Positions 1 through 4,947 of a stretch of 5,842 nucleotides of DNA are shown in pieces. Origin of the DNA: an uncultured Erysipelotrichaceae bacterium (lineage in GTDB: Bacteria; Bacillota_I; Bacilli_A; Erysipelotrichales; Erysipelotrichaceae); contig CALBGK010000121.1 of NCBI GenBank assembly GCA_937893115.1, positions 1 to 5,842 on the forward strand, written 5' to 3'. The translations under genes were made by a program, and so were the position numbers. The stretch's first letter is position 1. Each line of letters begins with the position of its first letter. Below the pieces are notes generated by a model. The model was not told the DNA's origin and searched no databases. It saw nothing but the letters and a program-made list of their open reading frames with translations.

Positions 1-965
1 TGAACTATCCAAACCTTATCTTTATACTTGGCAGTGATGACACTTGAAAGTACTAATTCATCTTCTTTAATATCTGCAACTAACTTAGCTTCTTTTTGGA
101 TCTTTTTAATTTGATCATTTAAGTCATTGACTTTTTTCTTTTGGCGAGAGCTAGCATTTTCACTAGTACAAATAGCTAGTTCATCTAAAAGATCTTTTTC
201 TTTTTGTTCATATACTTTTTTTAGATGTAAGACATCTAATTTAGCGATATAGATATCAGACATGCCATCTTCATTTAAGACAGTATAAAAGTCATCGAAG
301 AAAGCATAGGGTTCCAAGACTATTTCCTTGCGTTTAGAAGTTTCTTCCATTGTCTTATAGAAGTCTTTGACATCTTGTCTACTTCCTTTATATATCTTTA
401 AATTATAAGGATTGTTGCGCTTTAAGATATTCTTAGTAGTTGGATGAAAATGATTAAAGATATCATCTAAATCACTATCTAGATTTAAGCGGAAGGTAAA
501 GCGAGGATTAGATGAATCGGCAAAACGAATAGTAAAACCTTTATGTCTTGCACCTAAGGCTTTTAAATTATCAATTAGTCTTAAATTGTCTTTGTCTTCA
601 TCTATCACTTCAGCATTATTATCTAGCTTATGCAAGATTAAGTCTGGGTCGATGCGTAAATATAGGCCATGATGACTCTTAGTAAATTTCTTTATCTCTT
701 CGACCATGACTTTTAAAATCTTTTCATCTTGATAATTGATGATAAAGCCACGAGGGCAATAAAAGATGGAATAATATAATATCTTTTTTTCTAATACTAG
801 GGCAGTAGCCTTAATTTCTTCATTATCCATTAGGGCTAGATGATAAATTTTTTGCCTTCTTTTCATCGCCACTTTACCCCAAGAAGAGGTCTGCATAAAG
901 TGGGCTTTTTCGTTATTATATACAAATGAATCAAAGGATTCGCTGTCTATTTCTCTCAATTCCAT
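1..965 (-). CDS. FemA/FemX/MurM-type peptidoglycan bridge aminoacyltransferase (3' end outside window)
   Basis: The family transfers amino acids from aminoacyl-tRNA to the peptidoglycan stem peptide, building the interpeptide bridge on lipid II at the inner membrane face. The visible 321 codons begin MELREIDSESFDSFV and reach the FMQTSSWG segment (about residues 23-30), equivalent to the family's early HF(L/M)QS..WG signature. A first GNAT-like domain follows, including CPRGF (about 73-77). Residues about 157-220 have the FemAB-typical pattern of a strand, then HPTTKNILKR, then FYKTMEETSKRK. A Lys/Glu-rich stretch at about 245-300 probably forms the helical coiled-coil arm seen in FemA. The second GNAT domain would lie beyond the window. 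The start at 965 is chosen because the signature needs the upstream residues and no ATG, GTG or TTG lies upstream before a stop at 1011-1013. Which stem peptide and amino acid it uses cannot be told. No signal peptide is seen, as expected for this family. Confidence 0.88.
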   Translation of the reverse strand, partial: MELREIDSESFDSFVYNNEKAHFMQTSSWGKVAMKRRQKIYHLALMDNEEIKATALVLEKKILYYSIFYCPRGFIINYQDEKILKVMVEEIKKFTKSHHGLYLRIDPDLILHKLDNNAEVIDEDKDNLRLIDNLKALGARHKGFTIRFADSSNPRFTFRLNLDSDLDDIFNHFHPTTKNILKRNNPYNLKIYKGSRQDVKDFYKTMEETSKRKEIVLEPYAFFDDFYTVLNEDGMSDIYIAKLDVLHLKKVYEQKEKDLLDELAICTSENASSRQKKKVNDLNDQIKKIQKEAKLVADIKEDELVLSSVITAKYKDKVWIV

Positions 966-971
966 GAAGCT

Positions 972-1000
972 ATTATATAAGACTTTTTATTCCTTTACAA
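972..1000 (-). promoter_or_regulatory. Sigma-A promoter of the FemAB gene, predicted leaderless
   Basis: On the minus strand, TTGTAA (1000-995) and TATAAT (977-972) are separated by exactly 17 bases. Six bases follow the -10 box before the ATG, so the usual start site (seventh base after the hexamer) is the A of the start codon at 965. An AAGGA sits about 25 bases upstream of the ATG, inside the spacer, too far to serve as a ribosome binding site. The -35 overlaps that of the divergent perR promoter. Confidence 0.68.
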
Positions 1001-1022
1001 ATTTAAAATATCATTTTATAAT
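994..1022 (+). promoter_or_regulatory. Sigma-A promoter of perR-rbr
   Basis: TTTACA (994-999) and a perfect TATAAT (1017-1022) are spaced by 17 bases, giving a predicted start near 1029. The leader to the ATG at 1048 would be about 19 bases and contains no AGGAGG-like site. The -35 hexamer overlaps the opposite-strand -35 of femAB by five bases. Confidence 0.75.
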
Positions 1023-1036
1023 GAGAATAGTTCTCA
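1022..1036 (+). promoter_or_regulatory. Fur/PerR-type operator overlapping the perR -10 and start site
   Basis: TGAGAA (1022-1027), TAG, TTCTCA (1031-1036) is a 15-bp inverted repeat with the 7-1-7 geometry of Fur-family boxes. Against the classical cores it keeps the TGA..AT/..T.TCA frame, so it looks more like a Fur box than the Bacillus PerR box TTATAATNATTATAA. It begins on the last base of the -10 box and covers the predicted start, a position expected for repression of perR-rbr. A second perfect palindrome, AATAAGCTTATT (1036-1047), directly abuts it and runs up to the perR ATG. Autoregulation by PerR is inferred from position and symmetry. Confidence 0.65.
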
Positions 1037-1047
1037 ATAAGCTTATT

Positions 1048-1437
1048 ATGCGACACACTAGACAAAAAGAAAAATTACAGACACTCTTATTTGAAAAGCC
1101 TCATCACTTCAAAGCTGAGGAACTTTATAATCTCATCAATAAAGAGGGCAAAGTTATTTCATTGGCAACTATTTATCGCCAACTAGATGGTCTTGTGAAA
1201 GAAGGCAAACTCAAGAAAATCAATATTGATAATACCTTCTTCTACGATTCGCGGATTGAAGCTCATGAGCATTTTTATTGTATTAAATGTCAAAGCGTCA
1301 GCGATGTCATAATAGATGATGGACTATTAGCTAAATCATTTAACGAACATAATGATCATGAACTCTTGTCGCAAGAAGTAATCTTTAGGGGAATTTGTAA
1401 AGACTGTTTGAAAAAGGAGAAAAAGAGATGGAATTAA
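1048..1437 (+). CDS. perR: PerR-like peroxide-responsive Fur-family repressor
   Basis: This is a 129-residue metal-dependent repressor with a winged helix (about 4-60, recognition region [17 protein letters not shown]) followed by a metal-binding dimerisation domain. Offset against B. subtilis PerR, all five regulatory-metal ligands appear: H19 or H20, D67, H73, H75 (HEH) and D86. Having Asp at the two acidic positions favours PerR over Fur, which uses Glu. The structural zinc site is C78xxC81 and C117xxC120. In PerR, peroxide oxidises the His ligands through bound Fe(II) and releases DNA. The frame is open back to 964 (in-frame ATGs at 964 and 1021), but those starts lie upstream of the predicted transcription start near 1029, so 1048 is preferred. 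The N-terminus is some 15-20 residues shorter than B. subtilis PerR. The last 10 bases overlap rbr, which is the likely target. A generic Fur is the alternative. Confidence 0.82.
   Translation: MRHTRQKEKLQTLLFEKPHHFKAEELYNLINKEGKVISLATIYRQLDGLVKEGKLKKINIDNTFFYDSRIEAHEHFYCIKCQSVSDVIIDDGLLAKSFNEHNDHELLSQEVIFRGICKDCLKKEKKRWN
1414..1419 (+). promoter_or_regulatory. Ribosome binding site of rbr inside perR
   Basis: AAGGAG ends 8 bases before the rbr ATG and lies within the last perR codons. Together with the 10-base overlap it implies translational coupling of the two genes. It is notable because perR itself has no such site. Confidence 0.8.
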
Positions 1438-1964
1438 AAGGTTCAAGAACAGAAAAAAATCTTCAAGAAGCATTCGCTGGTGAATCACAAGCACGTAACA
1501 AGTATACTTACTTCGCTAAAATCGCTTTAGATGCAGGTCTTGATCAAGTAGCTAAATACTTCTTAGAAACTGCAAGAAATGAACAAGAACACGCTCGTCT
1601 ATGGTTTGAAGCATTAAATGGTGGTATGCCAGATGTTGCAACTGCTCTAAAGATGGCAGCTGAGGGTGAAAACTACGAATGGACCACTATGTACAAGGAC
1701 TTCGCTGAAGTAGCTAAAGAAGAAGGCTTCACTCGTATCGCTGCTCAGATGAAGATGGTAGCTGATGTAGAAAAGTTACATGAAGAAAGATACTTAAACC
1801 TTCTATCAAATGTTGAAAATGCTCAAGTATTTGAAAAGGAACACGAAGAAGTTTGGGTATGTGCTGTATGTGGATACCGTCATGTAGGTAAAAAAGCACC
1901 TGTTGTTTGTCCTTTATGTGGTTATCCTCAAAGCCAATTCTCGCTTGAAAAGATTGACTACTAA
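1428..1964 (+). CDS. rbr: Rubrerythrin (non-haem di-iron peroxidase)
   Basis: A cytoplasmic NAD(P)H-linked peroxidase that reduces hydrogen peroxide to water through a di-iron centre, with electrons passed by a rubredoxin-like domain. The 178-residue product has the normal two-domain form. The ferritin-like four-helix domain (about 1-135) carries E19, E52xxH55, E81 and E84 in [10 protein letters not shown], and E115xxH118, matching the family's iron ligands. The C-terminal rubredoxin domain (about 140-178) has CAVCG (C145, C148) and CPLCG (C161, C164) binding one iron. It overlaps perR by 10 bases and is followed by a strong hairpin terminator, so perR-rbr is a closed bicistronic operon. Codons are more regular than in its neighbours, as expected for an abundant protein. 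Peroxide induction by relief of PerR repression is inferred from context. Confidence 0.96.
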   Translation: MELKGSRTEKNLQEAFAGESQARNKYTYFAKIALDAGLDQVAKYFLETARNEQEHARLWFEALNGGMPDVATALKMAAEGENYEWTTMYKDFAEVAKEEGFTRIAAQMKMVADVEKLHEERYLNLLSNVENAQVFEKEHEEVWVCAVCGYRHVGKKAPVVCPLCGYPQSQFSLEKIDY

Positions 1965-1974
1965 TATTAAAAGT

Positions 1975-1999
1975 GGCTTCCAAAATTGGAAGCCTTTTT
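1975..1999. terminator. Bidirectional intrinsic terminator between rbr and csp
   Basis: GGCTTCC (1975-1981) and GGAAGCC (1988-1994) pair perfectly, with two further A-T pairs possible inside. TTTTT follows on the plus strand (1995-1999), and a four-T run follows on the minus strand (1973-1969 side). The converging genes rbr and csp both end into it, 10 bases after the rbr stop and about 24 after the csp stop. Confidence 0.9.
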
Positions 2000-2018
2000 A
2001 ATTCTAATTAAGTCTAGT

Positions 2019-2216
2019 TTAGAGTTTTACGACATTTTTAGCCTGCGGTCCACGATCGCTTTCAACGACATCATATGTAACAGCTTGCCCATCTTCTAAA
2101 GTTTTATAACCATCGCAAATAATTCCTGAGAAATGTACAAATATTTCTCTGCCATCATCGCCAGTAATAAAGCCATAGCCTTTTTCAGAATTAAACCATT
2201 TAACTTTGCCGGTCAT
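2019..2216 (-). CDS. csp: Cold-shock domain protein (CspA/CspB family RNA chaperone)
   Basis: A single OB-fold protein of 65 residues, the usual length, that binds single-stranded RNA/DNA and melts RNA structure. It begins [20 protein letters not shown]1 is KGYGFI (12-17) and RNP2 is IFVHF (25-29), both with their aromatic nucleic-acid-stacking residues; the end is [10 protein letters not shown]. Residue 24 is Glu where most homologues have Asp (DIFVHFS), a mild change. The frame is open further upstream to an ATG at 2267, but 2216 is chosen because the conserved family N-terminus and an ideal AGGAGG sit there. It is a one-gene unit converging on rbr and diverging from the DUF1934-rpoE genes. 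Whether it is cold-induced or constitutive cannot be read from the sequence. Confidence 0.95.
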   Translation of the reverse strand: MTGKVKWFNSEKGYGFITGDDGREIFVHFSGIICDGYKTLEDGQAVTYDVVESDRGPQAKNVVKL

Positions 2217-2220
2217 GATT

Positions 2221-2301
2221 CCTCCTTTTACTAGCGTTATTAAGTATTTGATATACTTCCTTAACACACTTAAATTATAATCTATTTAGGCCATTTATGA
2301 A
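2221..2301 (-). promoter_or_regulatory. csp promoter, leader and ribosome binding site
   Basis: On the minus strand a perfect TATAAT lies at 2279-2274, with a weak -35 TTCATA (2301-2296) 16 bases upstream. The predicted start near 2267 gives a leader of about 50 bases. The leader contains a small hairpin, AAGTAT/ATACTT (2258-2253 with 2247-2242), and a strong AGGAGG (2226-2221) 4 bases from the ATG. The leader is much shorter than the roughly 160-base thermosensor leader of E. coli cspA. Confidence 0.6.
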
Positions 2302-2322
2302 AGCCTTTTCATACAATTGTTG

Positions 2323-2350
2323 TTGACAATAGATAAGATTTTTGTATACT
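2323..2350 (+). promoter_or_regulatory. Sigma-A promoter of the DUF1934-like gene and rpoE
   Basis: Consensus TTGACA (2323-2328) and TATACT (2345-2350) are 16 bases apart. The predicted start near 2357 leaves only about 12 bases before the ATG at 2369, with at most a GAG (2358-2360) as a ribosome binding site. An in-frame TAA at 2363-2365 rules out an earlier start codon. Confidence 0.72.
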
Positions 2351-2368
2351 ACTATTTGAGTGTAAATA

Positions 2369-2701
2369 ATGGCTAAGATTACGATTGAAAATAAAATGGA
2401 TAAAAATTTATCTGTTTTGTATATAGGTGAGTTTGAAGATAACGGTAAGATTACATATGTCGAAAGAGACAGCAACGCTTTAACTACCATTTCTTATGAT
2501 GAATCTGGCTTAGATATTACACGTCTATTTGATAACAATAAGACGATACTACATCTATATGAAGAAGCTTATGGCAGTCTAGAATCCGAATATGGAATAT
2601 TGCCTTTAGATGTTGAAGTCTTAGATTATCAAAAAGATGAACACAGAATTATAGTCGAATATCGTGTACAGGACACTTTTTTATTCACGATAGAATTTTA
2701 G
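2369..2701 (+). CDS. YwiB/DUF1934-like beta-barrel protein
   Basis: A small 110-residue protein, predicted cytoplasmic (no signal or membrane segment) and rich in alternating beta-type segments. The DUF1934 (B. subtilis YwiB) family adopts a calycin/lipocalin-like barrel and has no established biochemical role. Support is moderate: overall length, the central strand pattern, the EEAYGSLESEYGILPLDVEVLDY segment (about 65-87) resembling the family's ..YG.l.l.v.t..l core, and a closing pair of strands (about 93-110: IIVEYRV, FLFTIEF). Location directly before rpoE also fits, as I recall ywiB-type genes lying in rpoE neighbourhoods. The start is fixed by an in-frame stop six bases upstream; the next ATG (residue 10) has no ribosome binding site. 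The stop TAG overlaps the rpoE Shine-Dalgarno region, so the two are co-transcribed and probably coupled. Confidence 0.7.
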   Translation: MAKITIENKMDKNLSVLYIGEFEDNGKITYVERDSNALTTISYDESGLDITRLFDNNKTILHLYEEAYGSLESEYGILPLDVEVLDYQKDEHRIIVEYRVQDTFLFTIEF

Positions 2702-2711
2702 GAGTTTAATA

Positions 2712-3053
2712 ATGGCAAGTTTCAAATCAATGACAGATGTCGCTTATGATGTAATGTCAAAGAAAAAACACAGTATGGATTTTAGCAATTTATGGGAAGA
2801 AGTAGTTAATACCACCCACATTCAGGACGAGGATGAGGCCATCGCTCAATTCTATACTGATTTAACCTTAGACGGACGTTTCGCTTCCCTCAAGGACAAC
2901 AATTGGGATTTAAAAGAGCGCTATTCTTTTGAAGAGACCTATGTCGATTTAAGTGAATTAGATAGCGATGAAGATGAAGAATTAACTGAAGAAGACGAAG
3001 AAGACGAAGACGGAGAAATTATAAAGAGTGAAGAAGACGAAGAAGAATACTAA
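2712..3053 (+). CDS. rpoE: RNA polymerase delta subunit
   Basis: Delta binds core RNA polymerase in Firmicutes, lowers open-complex stability, increases recycling and makes transcription sensitive to initiating NTP levels. The 113-residue product shows both parts. An N-terminal HARE-HTH winged domain (about 1-75) includes DVAYDVMSKKKHSMDFSNLWEEV, then the FYTDLTLDGRFASL and NWDLKERY segments. A disordered acidic tail (about 79-113) has some 23 Asp/Glu against one Lys. B. subtilis delta is 173 residues, so the tail here is clearly shorter. A ribosome binding site (AGGAG at 2700-2704) overlaps the stop of the previous gene and the spacer is 10 bases. The purine-rich tail DNA (GAAGA-type repeats) is low complexity and prone to slippage. 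Its last codons also form one arm of a possible terminator. Confidence 0.93.
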   Translation: MASFKSMTDVAYDVMSKKKHSMDFSNLWEEVVNTTHIQDEDEAIAQFYTDLTLDGRFASLKDNNWDLKERYSFEETYVDLSELDSDEDEELTEEDEEDEDGEIIKSEEDEEEY

Positions 3054-3064
3054 TTCGTCTTTTT
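3034..3064 (+). terminator. Possible intrinsic terminator overlapping the rpoE stop codon
   Basis: AAGACGAA (3034-3041, inside rpoE) pairs with TTCGTCTT (3054-3061), with a 12-base loop containing the stop codon and a five-T run at 3060-3064. The stem can be extended by a G-T and two A-T pairs at the expense of the T run. With only three G-C pairs it should be weak, so partial read-through into the HAD gene is likely. Confidence 0.42.
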
Positions 3065-3074
3065 CTTATAGATT

Positions 3075-3692
3075 ATGAAATATATAGTACTAGATTTTAA
3101 TGGCACTATCATCGATGATGTCGATGTATCACTAGAATGTTTAAATATCTTAAGGGCTAGATTTTTAAATCTAGCACCTTTGAGTCTAGATGAATATCGT
3201 CATATCTTTACTTTTCCCATCATTGATTACTATAAGTGCGCGGGCTTTGACTTTAAGGATGTGAGCTTTGAAGAGGTGGGCAAGATGTGGGTCGATCTCT
3301 ATCTTGAAAGAGCTAAGTGTATTAATTTGATGGATGATATTCTTTCCTTTTTAAAGAAGTATAAAGATAGCTATCACTTTATTGTTTTATCGGCATCAAA
3401 AAAAGAGATGATCATCGATGATTTAAATAGGTTTGGTATCATCGATTACTTTGATGAAGTTTTAGGCATAGATAATATCTATGCTCATGGCAAGCTAGAA
3501 ATAGCCAAAGCATATTTTAAAGATAAGAAGTTTAGTGATTATCTTTTAATCGGTGATACCCTTCATGACGCTGAGGTCGCTAAAAGTGTTGGAATAAATT
3601 ACAAACTGGTGGCTAAGGGGCATCAGGCCATTGATGTACTAGCAGAAGAAAGTGCAGAGATTTATCATAATATTTCCGATATAGTACTTTAA
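3075..3692 (+). CDS. HAD-superfamily phosphatase with Asn in motif I (DFNGT)
   Basis: A 205-residue haloacid dehalogenase-type hydrolase, subfamily I with an alpha-helical cap (about 15-85), probably acting on a small cytosolic phosphate ester. Motif I is DFNGT: nucleophile D7 is kept, but the general acid/base two residues later is N9 instead of Asp. Motif II is S106 in VLSAS, motif III K140, motif IV GDTLHD (G160-D165), all intact. I recall DFNGT-type HADs annotated as phosphoglycolate-phosphatase-like in Firmicutes, so this may be a subfamily trait. It may slow phosphatase turnover or shift the reaction. No Shine-Dalgarno is visible before the ATG, which lies 21 bases after rpoE. Translation may depend on coupling or on the weak terminator being read through. 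Substrate unknown. Confidence 0.87.
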   Translation: MKYIVLDFNGTIIDDVDVSLECLNILRARFLNLAPLSLDEYRHIFTFPIIDYYKCAGFDFKDVSFEEVGKMWVDLYLERAKCINLMDDILSFLKKYKDSYHFIVLSASKKEMIIDDLNRFGIIDYFDEVLGIDNIYAHGKLEIAKAYFKDKKFSDYLLIGDTLHDAEVAKSVGINYKLVAKGHQAIDVLAEESAEIYHNISDIVL

Positions 3693-3696
3693 AATA

Positions 3697-3747
3697 TTGA
3701 GAATAAGGCTAAAAAATATTAAAATAAGGGTAAATAATCTTAGGAGG
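3697..3747 (+). promoter_or_regulatory. fba promoter and ribosome binding site
   Basis: TTGAGA (3697-3702) and TAAAAT (3720-3725) are 17 bases apart, giving a predicted start near 3732 and a leader of about 23 bases. AGGAGG (3742-3747) sits 7 bases from the ATG at 3755, the strongest translation signal on the plus strand, in line with high aldolase expression. Confidence 0.66.
3702..3738 (+). repeat. Two 16-bp direct repeats, 21 bp period, across the fba promoter
   Basis: AATAAGGCTAAAAAAT (3702-3717) and AATAAGGGTAAATAAT (3723-3738) match at 14 of 16 positions and start 21 bases apart, two turns of B-DNA. Copy one fills most of the -35 to -10 spacer; copy two covers most of the -10 and the predicted start. 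This is the arrangement of a tandem binding site for a regulator. The base content is A-rich, which raises the chance of coincidence, but both copies share the AATAAGG core. Confidence 0.5.
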
Positions 3748-3754
3748 AATTTAT

Positions 3755-4618
3755 ATGTTAGTTTCTGCAACAGAAATGCTTAAGAAAGCACATGACGGAC
3801 ACTATGCGGTCGCAGCTTTCAACATCAATAATCTGGAATGGACCAAATCCATCTTAAAGGCATGTCAAGAGATGAATTCACCTGTCATCCTTGGTGTATC
3901 AGAAGGAGCTGCTAAATATATGTGCGGCTTTAAGACAGTTGCTGATATGGTTAGAAATGTTCATGACGCTATGGGAATTACTGTTCCTGTTGCCCTTCAT
4001 CTTGACCATGGTAGTTTTGAAGGTGCTAAAGCCTGCATCGAAGCAGGATTCACATCTGTCATGTTTGATGGATCACATTATCCAATTGAAGAAAATATTG
4101 AAAAATCAAAAGAGATTATCGCTTATGCTCATTCAAAAGGAATTTCTGTAGAATGTGAAGTTGGTGGTATCGGTGGAGAAGAAGATGGTGTTACTTCTAT
4201 GGGTGAAGTAGCTGATCCTGAAGAATGTCGTCGTGTAAATGAACTTGGCGTGGACTTCTTGGCTGCTGGTATTGGTAATATTCATGGTAAATATCCTAGC
4301 AATTGGGCTGGTTTGAACTTTGATGTCTTAGCTGAGATTCAAAAAGCTACTAATGGACGTCCACTAGTACTTCATGGCGGTTCAGGAATTCCAAGAGATC
4401 AGATTAAGAAAGCTATCTCTTTAGGTGTATCTAAAATTAATGTAAATACCGAACTACAACTTGAATTCCAAGCTGCTACTCGCAAATATATCGAAGAAGG
4501 AAAAGACTTACAGGGTAAAGGATACGACCCACGTAAACTCTTAGCTCCAGGTGCAGAAGCTATAACTAACAAATGTAAGCTGATGATTCAGGAATTCGGT
4601 TCTGACAACAAAGCTTAA
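3755..4618 (+). CDS. fba: Class II fructose-1,6-bisphosphate aldolase
   Basis: A zinc-dependent TIM-barrel enzyme that reversibly cleaves fructose 1,6-bisphosphate to dihydroxyacetone phosphate and glyceraldehyde 3-phosphate in glycolysis and gluconeogenesis. The 287-residue length matches the short Bacillus-type FbaA. Catalytic D84 and zinc ligand H85 lie in HLDHG. The class II signature EVGGIGGEEDG (135-145) is complete. The other zinc ligands are H177 in GNIHGKYP and H207 in LHGGSG, with phosphate-binding GGS (208-210) and the INVNTEL segment (228-234). Related tagatose-bisphosphate aldolases (KbaY/GatY) share these motifs, so substrate choice is not absolutely certain. Lack of sugar-alcohol or galactosamine genes nearby and proximity to rpoE, as in Bacillus, favour Fba. 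It has its own promoter and a following hairpin, so it can be transcribed alone. Confidence 0.95.
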   Translation: MLVSATEMLKKAHDGHYAVAAFNINNLEWTKSILKACQEMNSPVILGVSEGAAKYMCGFKTVADMVRNVHDAMGITVPVALHLDHGSFEGAKACIEAGFTSVMFDGSHYPIEENIEKSKEIIAYAHSKGISVECEVGGIGGEEDGVTSMGEVADPEECRRVNELGVDFLAAGIGNIHGKYPSNWAGLNFDVLAEIQKATNGRPLVLHGGSGIPRDQIKKAISLGVSKINVNTELQLEFQAATRKYIEEGKDLQGKGYDPRKLLAPGAEAITNKCKLMIQEFGSDNKA

Positions 4619-4626
4619 TTAGTATA

Positions 4627-4653
4627 GGCAGGCGGATAGCTTGCCTTTAATTT
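4627..4653 (+). terminator. Terminator-like hairpin after fba
   Basis: GGCAGGC (4627-4633) pairs with GCTTGCC (4639-4645) with one G-T pair and a five-base GGATA loop, followed by TTTAATTT. The broken T run suggests partial termination. The Shine-Dalgarno GGAGG of the next gene starts right after it (4654-4658), so read-through transcripts could still be translated. Confidence 0.62.
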
Positions 4654-4662
4654 GGAGGAAAG

Positions 4663-4947
4663 ATGACAAATAGTATCGAACTAGCATATAAATTTCTAGA
4701 AAGTATTAAGGATGACGATGATAGAGAAACTATCTACAAGAAGGCGAGTGCGGCTTACAAACTTGATGATGGATGTTTAGAAGCTCTTATCATCATGTCT
4801 AAGTGTCTTGATGATATTGAAGAAAAAGAGAAATTATTAAAAGATGCAGTAGAGAAGAAGAAAGAACTTATAAATCAAGGAAATTATCGTCGACTAGTCT
4901 TTGAATTGGCTAAGCTTTATGAAGATTATGGAAAATCTTTTGAATGA
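4663..4947 (+). CDS. N-terminal fragment of TPR-like protein
   Basis: The 94-residue product is all-helical and highly charged, with no membrane segment. Helical pairs of TPR type are visible: YKKASAAYKLDDGCLEALIIMSKCL (about 25-49), then EKLLKDAVEKKKELI (about 56-70), then RRLVFELAKLYEDYG (about 76-90). The pattern DD..EAL..L...L.D.EEK..LL..AVE resembles small Firmicutes TPR proteins, though strict consensus TPR residues are weak. GGAGG (4654-4658) lies 4 bases before the ATG, so this half is surely translated. It ends at TGA 4945-4947, inside what should be a repeat helix. On its own it would be a truncated scaffold. Confidence 0.66.
   Translation: MTNSIELAYKFLESIKDDDDRETIYKKASAAYKLDDGCLEALIIMSKCLDDIEEKEKLLKDAVEKKKELINQGNYRRLVFELAKLYEDYGKSFE

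Noticed and set aside
964..1047. Upstream starts for perR at ATG 964 or 1021, giving up to 28 more residues.
   Set aside because: This stretch carries the -35, -10 and operator of perR and the femAB promoter; both ATGs lie before the predicted transcript start and the extra residues do not look like a Fur-family N-terminus.
1729..1983. Open frame on the minus strand inside rbr and its terminator.
   Set aside because: It mirrors the rbr codons, has no recognisable domain and starts within the terminator hairpin region.
2217..2267. A cspA-type thermosensor leader for csp.
   Set aside because: The predicted leader is only about 50 bases with one six-pair hairpin, too small for the known cold-shock leader folds.
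2275..2490. Open frame on the minus strand reading from the DUF1934-like gene toward csp, with hydrophobic stretches.
   Set aside because: It is antisense to a supported gene, covers the promoter region and ends exactly where the csp promoter begins; no ribosome site seen.
2940..3053. GAAGA-rich repeat as a satellite or mobile-element trace.
   Set aside because: It encodes the acidic tail expected of RNA polymerase delta.
3066..3072. A -10-like TTATAG just before the HAD gene at 3075.
   Set aside because: No -35 at a suitable distance in the rpoE tail DNA, and the match is poor.
3891..4151. Second open frame on the plus strand inside fba.
   Set aside because: Out-of-frame shadow of the strongly conserved aldolase.
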